A stretch of 64,000 nucleotides of DNA from Neolewinella aurantiaca (GTDB lineage: Bacteria; Bacteroidota; Bacteroidia; Chitinophagales; Saprospiraceae). The stretch covers positions 62,001 through 126,000 of the forward strand of contig NZ_VOXD01000007.1 of the NCBI RefSeq assembly GCF_008014675.1, given 5' to 3'. Numbering within the stretch: the first letter of the stretch is position 1; every line of letters starts with the position of its first letter. Under the pieces are notes generated by a model. That model was not told where the DNA came from. It worked only from the letters and a program-made list of their open reading frames with translations, and ran no database searches. Shown one piece after another: positions 47,417 to 54,685 of the stretch. A program made the position numbers and the translations under genes.

Positions 47417-47569
47417 TAATGCAATGGTCGGAGATCGGTAAGGCCAAAGAGGAAATTCGGTGGGAGTGTCGGCATTGTAAGTTTCTCGTGGGTGTTCTAC
47501 ACCCGAGCAGAGAGGAGTTTAGCGGAATGAAAACTCCCCGGCAATTTGGAAATTCCGTCTTTGCAACCC

Positions 47570-47577
47570 TACCTTGC
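47570..47577 (+). promoter_or_regulatory. -7 box of the trp leader
   Basis: TACCTTGC-AGCC-ATG, with TTTG (47560-47563) further upstream. It predicts a leaderless trpL message. Confidence 0.5.
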
Positions 47578-47581
47578 AGCC

Positions 47582-47641
47582 ATGCAAACAATAACCCGTA
47601 ACAACTGGTGGTGGCTTCAAGATACTCTCCGAGCATCCTGA
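47582..47641 (+). CDS. trpL: trp operon leader peptide
   Basis: A 19-codon open frame, MQTITRNNWWWLQDTLRAS, carries three consecutive TGG codons (47606-47614). It is followed 33 nt after its stop by a GC stem and a run of ten T, and then by trpE. This is the arrangement of transcription attenuation: with scarce charged tRNA-Trp the ribosome stalls on the Trp codons and lets an alternative structure form. GAGCATCC (47631-47638) can pair with GGATTTGCTC (47684-47693), which overlaps the terminator stem and would act as antiterminator. The frame is too short for routine gene calling but the context makes it convincing. Confidence 0.88.
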   Translation: MQTITRNNWWWLQDTLRAS

Positions 47642-47674
47642 ACGGCCTTCGTTTGTGTAAAACAAAGAAATTTT

Positions 47675-47711
47675 AAGCCCGTCGGATTTGCTCCGTCGGG
47701 CTTTTTTTTTT
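47675..47711 (+). terminator. trp attenuator terminator
   Basis: AAGCCCGTCGGA-TTTGC-TCCGTCGGGCTT, one T-T mismatch, then ten T. Lies between trpL and trpE. Confidence 0.85.
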
Positions 47712-47727
47712 GCCCTTAAACTTACAT

Positions 47728-47746
47728 TGCACCCTGCGGCCGCGCC
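47728..47746 (+). repeat. Dispersed GC motif upstream of trpE
   Basis: TGCACCCTGCGGCCGCGCC overlaps TTACATTGC, a possible second promoter that would bypass the attenuator. Confidence 0.65.
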
Positions 47747-47779
47747 TGATATGCCCCGGTCGCACAGCGAAAAATAATT

Positions 47780-49207
47780 ATGTCAACGATTACAGCTACT
47801 CCTCCTAAAACAAAAATCAACGTCCGTACCAAACGGATGAATGCCGATCATCTGACCCCCGTGATGCTTTATCTGGCGGTACGCGATGAATTTACCGACC
47901 CTGTTCTGCTGGAGTCCAACGAGGCCCGCGATAATGAGCACTACTACTCGATTGTCGGCCTCGAAACGCTCGCTTCTTTTTCTGTTGATGATCGTATCAT
48001 CACGACCCGCAAGCACGGGCAGTGGGCCCACGAAGAGGCCGTCGGAAATGCAGATACTGTGTCGCACCGGCTGCACGATTTTCTCGGTGGATTTGAACTC
48101 GATTACGCCGATACAGACCCCATCGTAAAGCAATTTAACGGACTGATCGGGCATACCAATTTCGAAGGCGTTCAGTATTTCGATACATTGACCTTCGATA
48201 ATAAAAAGGTGTTGCGGGCACCGGATATGCGGTACCATCTGTACCGTTACATTCTTATTTTTCACCACTACCGCGACGAGCTGATCATAATTGAAAATCA
48301 GCCCGAGGGCGAAGAGAGTGGATCCGATAAAGTTGAAGCTGCTATAAAACGGGGCGGAGGCGTTCATCCTTTTCGGCGCCACGGCGAGGACAGCAGTAAC
48401 ATGACGGATGAGGAGTACATGGAAATGGTGAAAACCGGGAAGCACCATTGCCGTATCGGAGACGTATTTCAGATCGTGCTCAGCCGCCAGTTTCAGCAAT
48501 CCTTCCGGGGCGACGAGTTCCAGGTCTACCGGGCCCTGCGGAGCATAAACCCATCGCCGTATCTCTTTTACTTCGATTACGGCGATTACCGGATAATGGG
48601 GTCGAGCCCCGAAAGCCAGATGGTTATCGGTGGGGGAATCGCGCGCCTGAACCCTATTGCAGGAACCTATCGCCGCACGGGAGACAAGGCAAAAGACGAA
48701 GCGGCCACCAAAGAACTACTGGCAGACCCGAAAGAAAACGCTGAGCACGTGATGCTGGTAGACCTGGCGCGGAACGATTTGAGTCGGCACACCAAACGGG
48801 TGACGGTGAAAAGCCTGCGCGAGGTTCATTACTACAGCCACGTAATTCACCTTGTCTCTACGGTGGAAGGGGAGCTTGACCGTACGGACCAAACCGTCCG
48901 CATCTTCGGGGATACCTTCCCCGCCGGCACGCTTTCTGGTGCCCCGAAGTATAAAGCCATCGAACTGATCAATAAATACGAAAACCAGCAACGCGGTTTT
49001 TACGGAGGGGCCATCGGGCTGATCGATTTTGCGGGAGGTATGAACCAGGCGATCCTGATTCGGTCTTTCTTCAGCCAGGACAACACCCTGTACTACCAGG
49101 CCGGAGCGGGCGTGGTCGCTGCCAGCGATGAGCACTCCGAAATGAGGGAAGTGTACCACAAGCTGGGCGCGCTGACCAAGGCACTCGACAAAGCAGAAAC
49201 GCTTTAG
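47780..49207 (+). CDS. trpE: Anthranilate synthase component I
   Basis: TrpE forms anthranilate from chorismate with ammonia supplied by TrpG. The 475-residue protein has the N-terminal feedback-site signature LLESNEARDNEHYYSIVG (LLES type) and the catalytic chorismate-binding half: GDVFQIVLSRQF, PSPYLFYFDYGDYRIMGSSPES, LNPIAGTYRRTGDKAKDE, LVDLARNDLSR, HLVSTVEGEL, FPAGTLSGAPKYKAIELI and YYQAGAGVVAASDEHSE. The retained LLES motif suggests tryptophan feedback inhibition. It is preceded by the trpL attenuator and followed by trpG after 59 nt. Confidence 0.96.
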   Translation: MSTITATPPKTKINVRTKRMNADHLTPVMLYLAVRDEFTDPVLLESNEARDNEHYYSIVGLETLASFSVDDRIITTRKHGQWAHEEAVGNADTVSHRLHDFLGGFELDYADTDPIVKQFNGLIGHTNFEGVQYFDTLTFDNKKVLRAPDMRYHLYRYILIFHHYRDELIIIENQPEGEESGSDKVEAAIKRGGGVHPFRRHGEDSSNMTDEEYMEMVKTGKHHCRIGDVFQIVLSRQFQQSFRGDEFQVYRALRSINPSPYLFYFDYGDYRIMGSSPESQMVIGGGIARLNPIAGTYRRTGDKAKDEAATKELLADPKENAEHVMLVDLARNDLSRHTKRVTVKSLREVHYYSHVIHLVSTVEGELDRTDQTVRIFGDTFPAGTLSGAPKYKAIELINKYENQQRGFYGGAIGLIDFAGGMNQAILIRSFFSQDNTLYYQAGAGVVAASDEHSEMREVYHKLGALTKALDKAETL

Positions 49208-49266
49208 AAAACCATTTTTGCCAAGCCAGGCTTTAAGGGCCGTAAACTTAGCCGTAAACAACGACC

Positions 49267-49962
49267 ATGAAAATTTTAATTCTAGATAACTACGACTCAT
49301 TCACCTACAACCTCGTGCAGTACATCGAGGAAGAAACCGGCGGTGAAGTAGATGTTTTCCGTAACGATAAAATCTCCCTCGAAGCAGTTGGTGCTTACGA
49401 TCTTATTGTGTTGAGCCCGGGCCCCGGCATCCCCGCAGAAGCAGGGATTATGCCCGAACTGATTAAGAAATACGCAAGTGAAAAAGTGATTTTCGGGGTA
49501 TGTCTCGGTCACCAGGCGATCGGTGAAGCCTTCGGTGGTGAACTGATTAACCTCGCTGAGGTTCATCATGGTATCGAAACCGAAATGACGCGTACAACCA
49601 CCGATGATGTCCTCTTCGCCAATGTCCCGGAGACCTTCAACGCCGGCCGTTACCACAGTTGGGTGATTGATCCGAAAACGTTGTCTGAAGAACTCGTCGT
49701 AACCGCTACCGGAGAATACGGCGGCGTGATGGCACTACAGCACCGGTCTTTTCCAATCTTTGGTGTCCAGTTTCACCCCGAGTCTATCATGACGGAGCAC
49801 GGACGACTGATGATCCACAATTTGGTGCAGTTCACCAAAGACAGACTTGAAGGGAAGGAGTGGGAAGGTATGACTATCCACGGTCGCCCGCCACTCAAGT
49901 CGGACTCAACGAGCTCTATATACGGCCGGTTCGGCAACATTTCCGGCTCAATAAACTTATAA
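49267..49962 (+). CDS. trpG: Anthranilate synthase component II (glutamine amidotransferase)
   Basis: TrpG hydrolyses glutamine to provide ammonia to TrpE. The protein shows [31 protein letters not shown], the nucleophile Cys in [16 protein letters not shown], and the His-Glu pair in [15 protein letters not shown]. At 231 residues it is some 35-40 residues longer than usual; the extra tail ([20 protein letters not shown] and on) has no recognised domain. trpD, expected next in a Bacteroidota trp operon, is absent. A terminator-like hairpin follows immediately. Confidence 0.95.
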   Translation: MKILILDNYDSFTYNLVQYIEEETGGEVDVFRNDKISLEAVGAYDLIVLSPGPGIPAEAGIMPELIKKYASEKVIFGVCLGHQAIGEAFGGELINLAEVHHGIETEMTRTTTDDVLFANVPETFNAGRYHSWVIDPKTLSEELVVTATGEYGGVMALQHRSFPIFGVQFHPESIMTEHGRLMIHNLVQFTKDRLEGKEWEGMTIHGRPPLKSDSTSSIYGRFGNISGSINL

Positions 49963-49969
49963 CGCGAAT

Positions 49970-49990
49970 AAGGCGGAACCCCGCCTTTTT
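49970..49990 (+). terminator. Intrinsic terminator between trpG and trpB
   Basis: AAGGCGG-AACC-CCGCCTT followed by TTT, 8 nt after trpG. Confidence 0.7.
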
Positions 49991-50004
49991 ACTGATCCCC
50001 TCCC

Positions 50005-50043
50005 AACTCCGCCTGAGCCTGTTCTCAGGCAAGAACAGGGAGG
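50005..50043 (+). promoter_or_regulatory. Mutually exclusive hairpins in the trpB leader
   Basis: GCCTGAG-CCTGTT-CTCAGGC (7-bp stem) overlaps CCTGTTCT-CAGGCA-AGAACAGG (8-bp stem), so only one can form; both are perfect. CCTCCC and GGGAGG flank the pair. The arrangement suggests a switch ahead of trpB (inference). Confidence 0.5.
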
Positions 50044-50060
50044 CTGCAAAAAAAACTATT

Positions 50061-51257
50061 ATGTCAAAAAATATTCACACCGAAATAGACGACCGCGGCT
50101 ACTACGGTCGGTTTGGTGGCGCTTTTATCCCTGAAATGCTTCATCCCAACGTTGAGGAACTACGGACCAAGTATCTGGGAATGATTGCGGAGCCTGACTT
50201 TAAAAAAGAGTTTGACGCGCTCCTCAAAGATTACGTTGGCCGGCCCAGTCCGCTTTACTTCGCCAAGCGAATGAGTGAGCATTATGGGACCAATATTTAC
50301 CTGAAGCGGGAAGACCTTAACCACACCGGAGCGCACAAGATCAACAATACCATCGGGCAGATTCTGGTCGCCCAGCGCCTGGGTAAGAAACGAATCATTG
50401 CGGAAACCGGAGCTGGTCAGCACGGTGTGGCAACCGCCACGGTTTGTGCCCTCGTTGGTCTGGAGTGCATCGTCTACATGGGAGAGATTGATATAGCACG
50501 CCAGGCACCCAACGTTGCCCGTATGCGGATGCTGGGGGCGGAGGTGCGCCCTGCGTTATCTGGTTCTAAAACCCTGAAGGATGCTACCAACGAAGCTATC
50601 CGCGACTGGATCAACAACCCGGAAGACACGCATTACATCATCGGCTCGGTGGTGGGTCCGCATCCTTACCCGGATATGGTTGCGCGCTTCCAGAGCGTAA
50701 TCTCCGAAGAGATGAAATGGCAGCTGCAGGAGCACACCGGCCGCGACTATCCCGATGCGATCGTAGCCTGCGTTGGAGGAGGAAGTAACGCCGCAGGTGC
50801 TTTTTACCACTACCTCAACGACCAGCGGGTACGACTCGTCGCCGTTGAAGCGGCCGGCATGGGCGTTGATACCGGAGAATCTGCCGCTACTTCGGTGCTG
50901 GGCACCGAAGGGATCATTCATGGCTCCCGTACCCTTTTGATGCAAACCGAAGACGGACAGGTAATCGAACCTTACAGCATTTCGGCGGGTCTGGATTATC
51001 CGGGAATTGGTCCGCTCCACGCTTTTTTGATCGACTCAAAGCGGGCCGAAGCCATTGCCGTTACCGACGAAGACGCGCTGGCAGCAGCACTCTTTACGGC
51101 CAGAACTGAAGGCATCATTCCCGCCCTGGAAACTGCCCACGCGTTTGCTGCTCTCGATCAGATGAAATATGGTAAAGACGACGTAGTGGTCGTATGTCTT
51201 TCCGGACGCGGCGACAAAGACCTGGCGGCCTTCACCACCTACCTGGACGGGCTGTAG
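50061..51257 (+). CDS. trpB: Tryptophan synthase beta chain
   Basis: TrpB condenses indole with serine to tryptophan. The 398-residue protein has [15 protein letters not shown], the PLP-binding Lys in [30 protein letters not shown], the phosphate-binding loop [12 protein letters not shown], and [16 protein letters not shown]. Length and [16 protein letters not shown] start match standard TrpB1; the frame extends upstream to 49860 but that overlaps trpG. It forms a TrpA-TrpB complex with the next gene. Confidence 0.96.
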   Translation: MSKNIHTEIDDRGYYGRFGGAFIPEMLHPNVEELRTKYLGMIAEPDFKKEFDALLKDYVGRPSPLYFAKRMSEHYGTNIYLKREDLNHTGAHKINNTIGQILVAQRLGKKRIIAETGAGQHGVATATVCALVGLECIVYMGEIDIARQAPNVARMRMLGAEVRPALSGSKTLKDATNEAIRDWINNPEDTHYIIGSVVGPHPYPDMVARFQSVISEEMKWQLQEHTGRDYPDAIVACVGGGSNAAGAFYHYLNDQRVRLVAVEAAGMGVDTGESAATSVLGTEGIIHGSRTLLMQTEDGQVIEPYSISAGLDYPGIGPLHAFLIDSKRAEAIAVTDEDALAAALFTARTEGIIPALETAHAFAALDQMKYGKDDVVVVCLSGRGDKDLAAFTTYLDGL

Positions 51258-51413
51258 CCATAAGAATGGTTCCTACCTGCCTTCGGGCCGGACGGCGCAC
51301 CGCGCCAATCTCTACTGCTTTGCTGTACGTAAGGTAGTAGCGGTTGTGTGTCCGCCACGCCTACCGCCTCCGAAGGATCAGAGAACCAATTCACTTCCTC
51401 AAAAAAAATATCA

Positions 51414-52196
51414 ATGAACCGACTCAGCAAGCTATTTACAGCGAAAGATAAAAACCTCCTGAACGTTTACTTTACTGCCGGCTACCCGGAACTGGACAGT
51501 ACCGAAACCATCATCCGCAGTCTGGCGGAGTCCGGAGCCGACCTGATCGAGGTTGGTGTACCTTACTCCGACCCGATGGCAGACGGAGAGACGATCCAGA
51601 ACTCGAGCATGCAGGCGCTCAAAAACGGGATGACACTGGACATCCTCTTCCAACAACTTACATCGGCCCGTGAGCACACGGAGGTTCCTATGGTGATGAT
51701 GGGCTACTTCAACCAGGTGATGCAGTACGGCCCCGAGCGTTTTTGTAAAGCAGCGCACGAAGCCGGCGTAGACGGGCTCATTCTTCCGGACCTTCCGGTG
51801 TATGAATACGAGACAGAATTCAAAGCCATTGCCGAGAAGTACGACCTTCAGGTAACGTTTCTGATTACCCCTCAAACGTCGAGCGAGCGAATCAATAAAA
51901 TCGGAGCCCTGAGTACCGGTTTCATCTACGTCGTTTCGAGCAGCAGCATCACCGGTAAAAGCGGAGGGATTACGGAAGAGCAGAAAGCTTACTTCGCACG
52001 CATTGCTTCGCTCAACCTTCCCCAACCCCGCCTGATTGGTTTTGGTATCAGCGACGCTAAGAGTTTCCGGACCGCCTGTGAGTACGCAAACGGTGCCATT
52101 ATCGGGAGTGCATTCATCCGGGCTTTAGCGGGAGAACATGACGTGGCGGCTGCCACAGCCGCTTTTGTGGGCCGCATTCTGGGGCCGGTGGAGTAA
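51414..52196 (+). CDS. trpA: Tryptophan synthase alpha chain
   Basis: TrpA cleaves indole-3-glycerol phosphate to indole, passed to TrpB. The 260-residue TIM barrel has the catalytic Glu in DLIEVGVPYSDPMADGETIQNS, the Asp in DGLILPDLPVYEYE, and the phosphate-binding GFIYVVSSSSITG and GFGISDAKSF motifs. The start MNRLSKLFTAKDKNLLNVYF is preferred over an earlier opening at 51348. It lies 156 nt after trpB. Confidence 0.96.
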   Translation: MNRLSKLFTAKDKNLLNVYFTAGYPELDSTETIIRSLAESGADLIEVGVPYSDPMADGETIQNSSMQALKNGMTLDILFQQLTSAREHTEVPMVMMGYFNQVMQYGPERFCKAAHEAGVDGLILPDLPVYEYETEFKAIAEKYDLQVTFLITPQTSSERINKIGALSTGFIYVVSSSSITGKSGGITEEQKAYFARIASLNLPQPRLIGFGISDAKSFRTACEYANGAIIGSAFIRALAGEHDVAAATAAFVGRILGPVE

Positions 52197-52515
52197 GGCT
52201 ATAACCGTCACCTTTCACTAATTGCGTACAAGCTGATCAGGAAAAATATAACGACTTAAATTGGCCCCATAGATCAAGCCTGTGATCGTATCTTTTATTT
52301 TGTTAAATCGTAAGTGGTTGTTTTATAGTTCTTTCAGCAAAAGAATTACAAAACTTCGCCAAGGATTATTTCAAGACTTTTTGCCCGTTTCATTTGTGAG
52401 CGCGGCGGCTGTGTCCTAATTTTACCAGCGGAAGGATATCAAACCTCTGGTTCTCCTTCCCAGATTTAGCAGCTTAACGGCTGTCTGAGATTTATTTGGT
52501 ATCAGTAAGTTGGAA
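52197..52515. other. AT-rich intergenic region of about 320 bp
   Basis: Between trpA and the aminotransferase. I see no gene; a small RNA is possible given the terminator at 52520-52553 but is not supported by a clear promoter. Confidence 0.4.
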
Positions 52516-52519
52516 CGAG

Positions 52520-52553
52520 CCCCGCCGGATGTACTGGCGGGGTTCTTTGTTTG
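52520..52553 (+). terminator. GC hairpin terminator
   Basis: CCCCGCC-GGATGTACT-GGCGGGG followed by TTCTTTGTTTG. Confidence 0.6.
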
Positions 52554-52582
52554 TTACCGATGAAGGAGTTATTCGCTGGCCA

Positions 52583-53407
52583 TCAACCTACGTATTCCGT
52601 CCATGCTTCCATCAATTGCCGGGTAATCGGGCCTGGCTTTCCGTCTCCGACTACCTTGCCGTCTACTTTTGTAATCGCCATTGCTCCTTTGGTCGAGCTG
52701 CAGATGATCACTTCGTCCGCATTTTTGAGCTCGTTTACTGATACCGGCCGTTCATCCACGTAAATATCCAATTTTCGGGCAAGCCTTAGCAGGTGCTTGC
52801 GGGTAATACCGAGGAGAATGTTGTCCGCAGGTGTGATCAGCACACCGTCCCGAACGATCATGAAATTAGACCGGTCCGATTCACGAACGTTGTAGTCGCG
52901 GTCTACGTAGAGCGAGTAATCTGCGCCCTTGGCTTTCAGCATTGGCTGAATGCGAATACCCTCGAGGTAATCGATGGATTTCACTTCGGGGAGCTGGCGC
53001 TCGTAGTGGTGGAGGTGGATGGAAACGCCCTGTTCGTACTGCTCTGCCGAAGGAGCCTGAAAGGGGTAGGCCATTGCTACCAGGTTAGGGTTGGTTGGGG
53101 TATAGCCATCCGGTGAATAGCCTCCGGTAAGGACGAAGCGGATGCCGCCGGAAGGCTCACCGTTGCGTTTGATCAGCTCGTGGACGGCGTCGCGCAGTTC
53201 ATCCCGGGAAGCTGGCATTTTCAGGTCGAGCAGCTCAGCGCTACGCAGAAAACGATCGAGGTGATCTTCGATGAAGCGCGGTTTTCCGTCCGCGTAGCGG
53301 AAGTAATCAAAGATGCCGAAGCCGCGCAGGATGGCGAGGTCGGCTACATTCAGGTCGGCTTCTTCTTTGGGCAGGTACTGGCCGTTCAGGTAGACTATTG
53401 GGTACAT
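52583..53407 (-). CDS. Class IV PLP-dependent aminotransferase
   Basis: The 274-residue protein has the fold-type IV signatures: VYLNGQYLPKEEADLNVADL at the start, LAILRGFGIFDYFRY, the PLP Lys in EVKSIDYLEGIRIQP, the Glu in NVRESDRSNFMIV, LLGITRKHLLRLA, and EVIICSSTKGAMAI. This family includes branched-chain aminotransferases, D-amino acid aminotransferase and aminodeoxychorismate lyase; length is nearest to the last two. Placement next to trp genes may hint at aminodeoxychorismate lyase, but this is weak. A tandem CCAACGAACCAA-type leader precedes the ATG. Confidence 0.85.
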   Translation of the reverse strand: MYPIVYLNGQYLPKEEADLNVADLAILRGFGIFDYFRYADGKPRFIEDHLDRFLRSAELLDLKMPASRDELRDAVHELIKRNGEPSGGIRFVLTGGYSPDGYTPTNPNLVAMAYPFQAPSAEQYEQGVSIHLHHYERQLPEVKSIDYLEGIRIQPMLKAKGADYSLYVDRDYNVRESDRSNFMIVRDGVLITPADNILLGITRKHLLRLARKLDIYVDERPVSVNELKNADEVIICSSTKGAMAITKVDGKVVGDGKPGPITRQLMEAWTEYVG

Positions 53408-53465
53408 ATTGATTCGTTGGGGTGTTGGTACTTTGGTTCGTTAGGGCGTTGGTTCGTTGGCACTT
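53408..53465 (-). repeat. Tandem CCAACGAACCAA-type leader repeat
   Basis: Minus-strand CCAACGAACCAACG, CCCTAACGAACCAAAG and CCAACACCCCAACGAATCAA units directly abut the aminotransferase ATG; compare 11862-11890. Confidence 0.65.
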
Positions 53466-53509
53466 TGGTGCCTCCCAGGACAACCGCAAACGCGTGAGTT
53501 TTATTTTTC

Positions 53510-53567
53510 GAACAGTCCTGAAGGGGCTTTGCTCATTACAGGCGGCAACTTCAGTTGTCGTAAGGCA
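53510..53567 (+). repeat. 58-bp two-hairpin repeat, copy 2
   Basis: Contains AGTCCT-GAA-GGGGCT and CGGCAAC-TTCA-GTTGTCG; partner copy at 46455-46512 in opposite orientation. Confidence 0.75.
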
Positions 53568-53583
53568 GCTAGGACTTTGCGAT

Positions 53584-53674
53584 GGGCGCAAACAAGATTG
53601 TCGCTTACCCCCTCCCAGCCTCCCCACATCGCTACGCTGGGGGAGGAGCAATCGCGACAATCTGGTTTGCGCCC
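53584..53674. repeat. Nested palindrome 1
   Basis: Outer arms 53584-53604 and 53654-53674 are 21 bp with one mismatch (GGGCGCAAAC at one end, GCGACAATC at the other). The inside forms CCTCCCAGC against GCTGGGGGAGG. Confidence 0.75.
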
Positions 53675-53700
53675 TTTGCGATTGTCCCGCGCAGCCTCCG

Positions 53701-53811
53701 GTGTGTATCACGAGATGCACGGATCCCCCTCTCCCCCGGCCCCTCTCCTCGGGAGAGGGGAGACGTGACAAGCGGCAAGTTCGTGATAGTAGTGCATCTC
53801 GTGATACACAC
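53701..53811. repeat. Nested palindrome 2 enclosing a REP-like hairpin
   Basis: Arms GTGTGTATCACGAGATGCAC (53701-53720) and its exact inverse (53792-53811). Inside is CCCCTCTCC-TC-GGGAGAGGGG (53740-53760). CAGCCTCCGG flanks both arms. Confidence 0.8.
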
Positions 53812-53849
53812 AGCCTCCGGAAGTGGTCGCAATATAACGGGCAAATTAA

Positions 53850-53857
53850 TACCTTTA
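53850..53857 (+). promoter_or_regulatory. -7 box of ompA-like gene
   Basis: TACCTTTA, 24 nt before the ATG at 53882. Confidence 0.5.
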
Positions 53858-53881
53858 GGCTAACGAAACCCTATTTACACG

Positions 53882-54685
53882 ATGATACGTTTTACCCTGG
53901 CTGCCGCGCTCTGTCTTGTGGCGGTTTTCACCATCAAGGCCCAACAGCTTCCCTCCAATCCTGACCCTGATAAATGCTACGTGCGTACTGTTACACCCGA
54001 TGTATACGAAGTTGAATACGAGGATGTACTGACCTACTCGCGGGAGGAAGCCATGAAGTATGCACACACTTTTCTGGAGATTGAGCTAACTCCGGAATAC
54101 AGTCAGTGGGAAACAACCACCTATGAAGGTGGTGAAAGTGACGACCCCAACGATTGTCAGGTGCTCTGCTACCGAACCTACCCCGCAACCTATGATACCA
54201 TCTACAAGCCCGCAGTTGATTCCGTAGGTAACCCGTTTTACAGGGAGATAGAACGCATGTTTCTGGTTGAGCGGGGAGGCCTGTCCAGCTACGAAGAGAT
54301 CGACTGTGAACTGACCAGCTCCAATATTTTGCCGGTACACTTTGACCTTGGCAGTGCACAGTTTTCGGATCCGGAAAATGCCAAACGCGTTTTGGATAAT
54401 CGGCTTTTCGGGTTACTGCGTGACCGGCCCAATATTCGCATAGAGATTGGCGCGCATACCGGTTCTCGTGGATCTGAATCCGGAAATCAGAGGCTTACTG
54501 AACGTCGCGCCAACTTAATCGCGAGTTATCTAATTTCCCGTGGCATCCATCGTGATCGTTTGGTCGCAAGGGGTTATGGAGAATCCCAATTGAAAAATGG
54601 GTGTGCCGACGGAGTGGATTGCTCGGATGATGAACATGAGGCAAATCGTCGGGTGGAGTTCAGGGTCCATAATATCTATTATTGA
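53882..54685 (+). CDS. OmpA-family outer-membrane/peptidoglycan-binding protein
   Basis: The 267-residue exported protein (signal peptide MIRFTLAAALCLVAVFTIKA before QQ) has a unique N-terminal half with cysteines (DKCYV, DCQVLCYRT) and a C-terminal OmpA domain: ILPVHFDLGSAQF, IRIEIGAHTGSRGSESGNQRL (peptidoglycan-binding Asp replaced by His in the usual GHTD), TERRANLIASYLISRGI, RLVARGYGESQ, and NRRVEFRV. It anchors to the cell wall by this domain. Its end overlaps the convergent acyltransferase by 26 bp. Confidence 0.88.
   Translation: MIRFTLAAALCLVAVFTIKAQQLPSNPDPDKCYVRTVTPDVYEVEYEDVLTYSREEAMKYAHTFLEIELTPEYSQWETTTYEGGESDDPNDCQVLCYRTYPATYDTIYKPAVDSVGNPFYREIERMFLVERGGLSSYEEIDCELTSSNILPVHFDLGSAQFSDPENAKRVLDNRLFGLLRDRPNIRIEIGAHTGSRGSESGNQRLTERRANLIASYLISRGIHRDRLVARGYGESQLKNGCADGVDCSDDEHEANRRVEFRVHNIYY

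Noticed and set aside
52230-52500. tRNA or small RNA gene
   Set aside because: No cloverleaf with CCA-end or conserved TTC loop could be found; only an isolated terminator-like hairpin.
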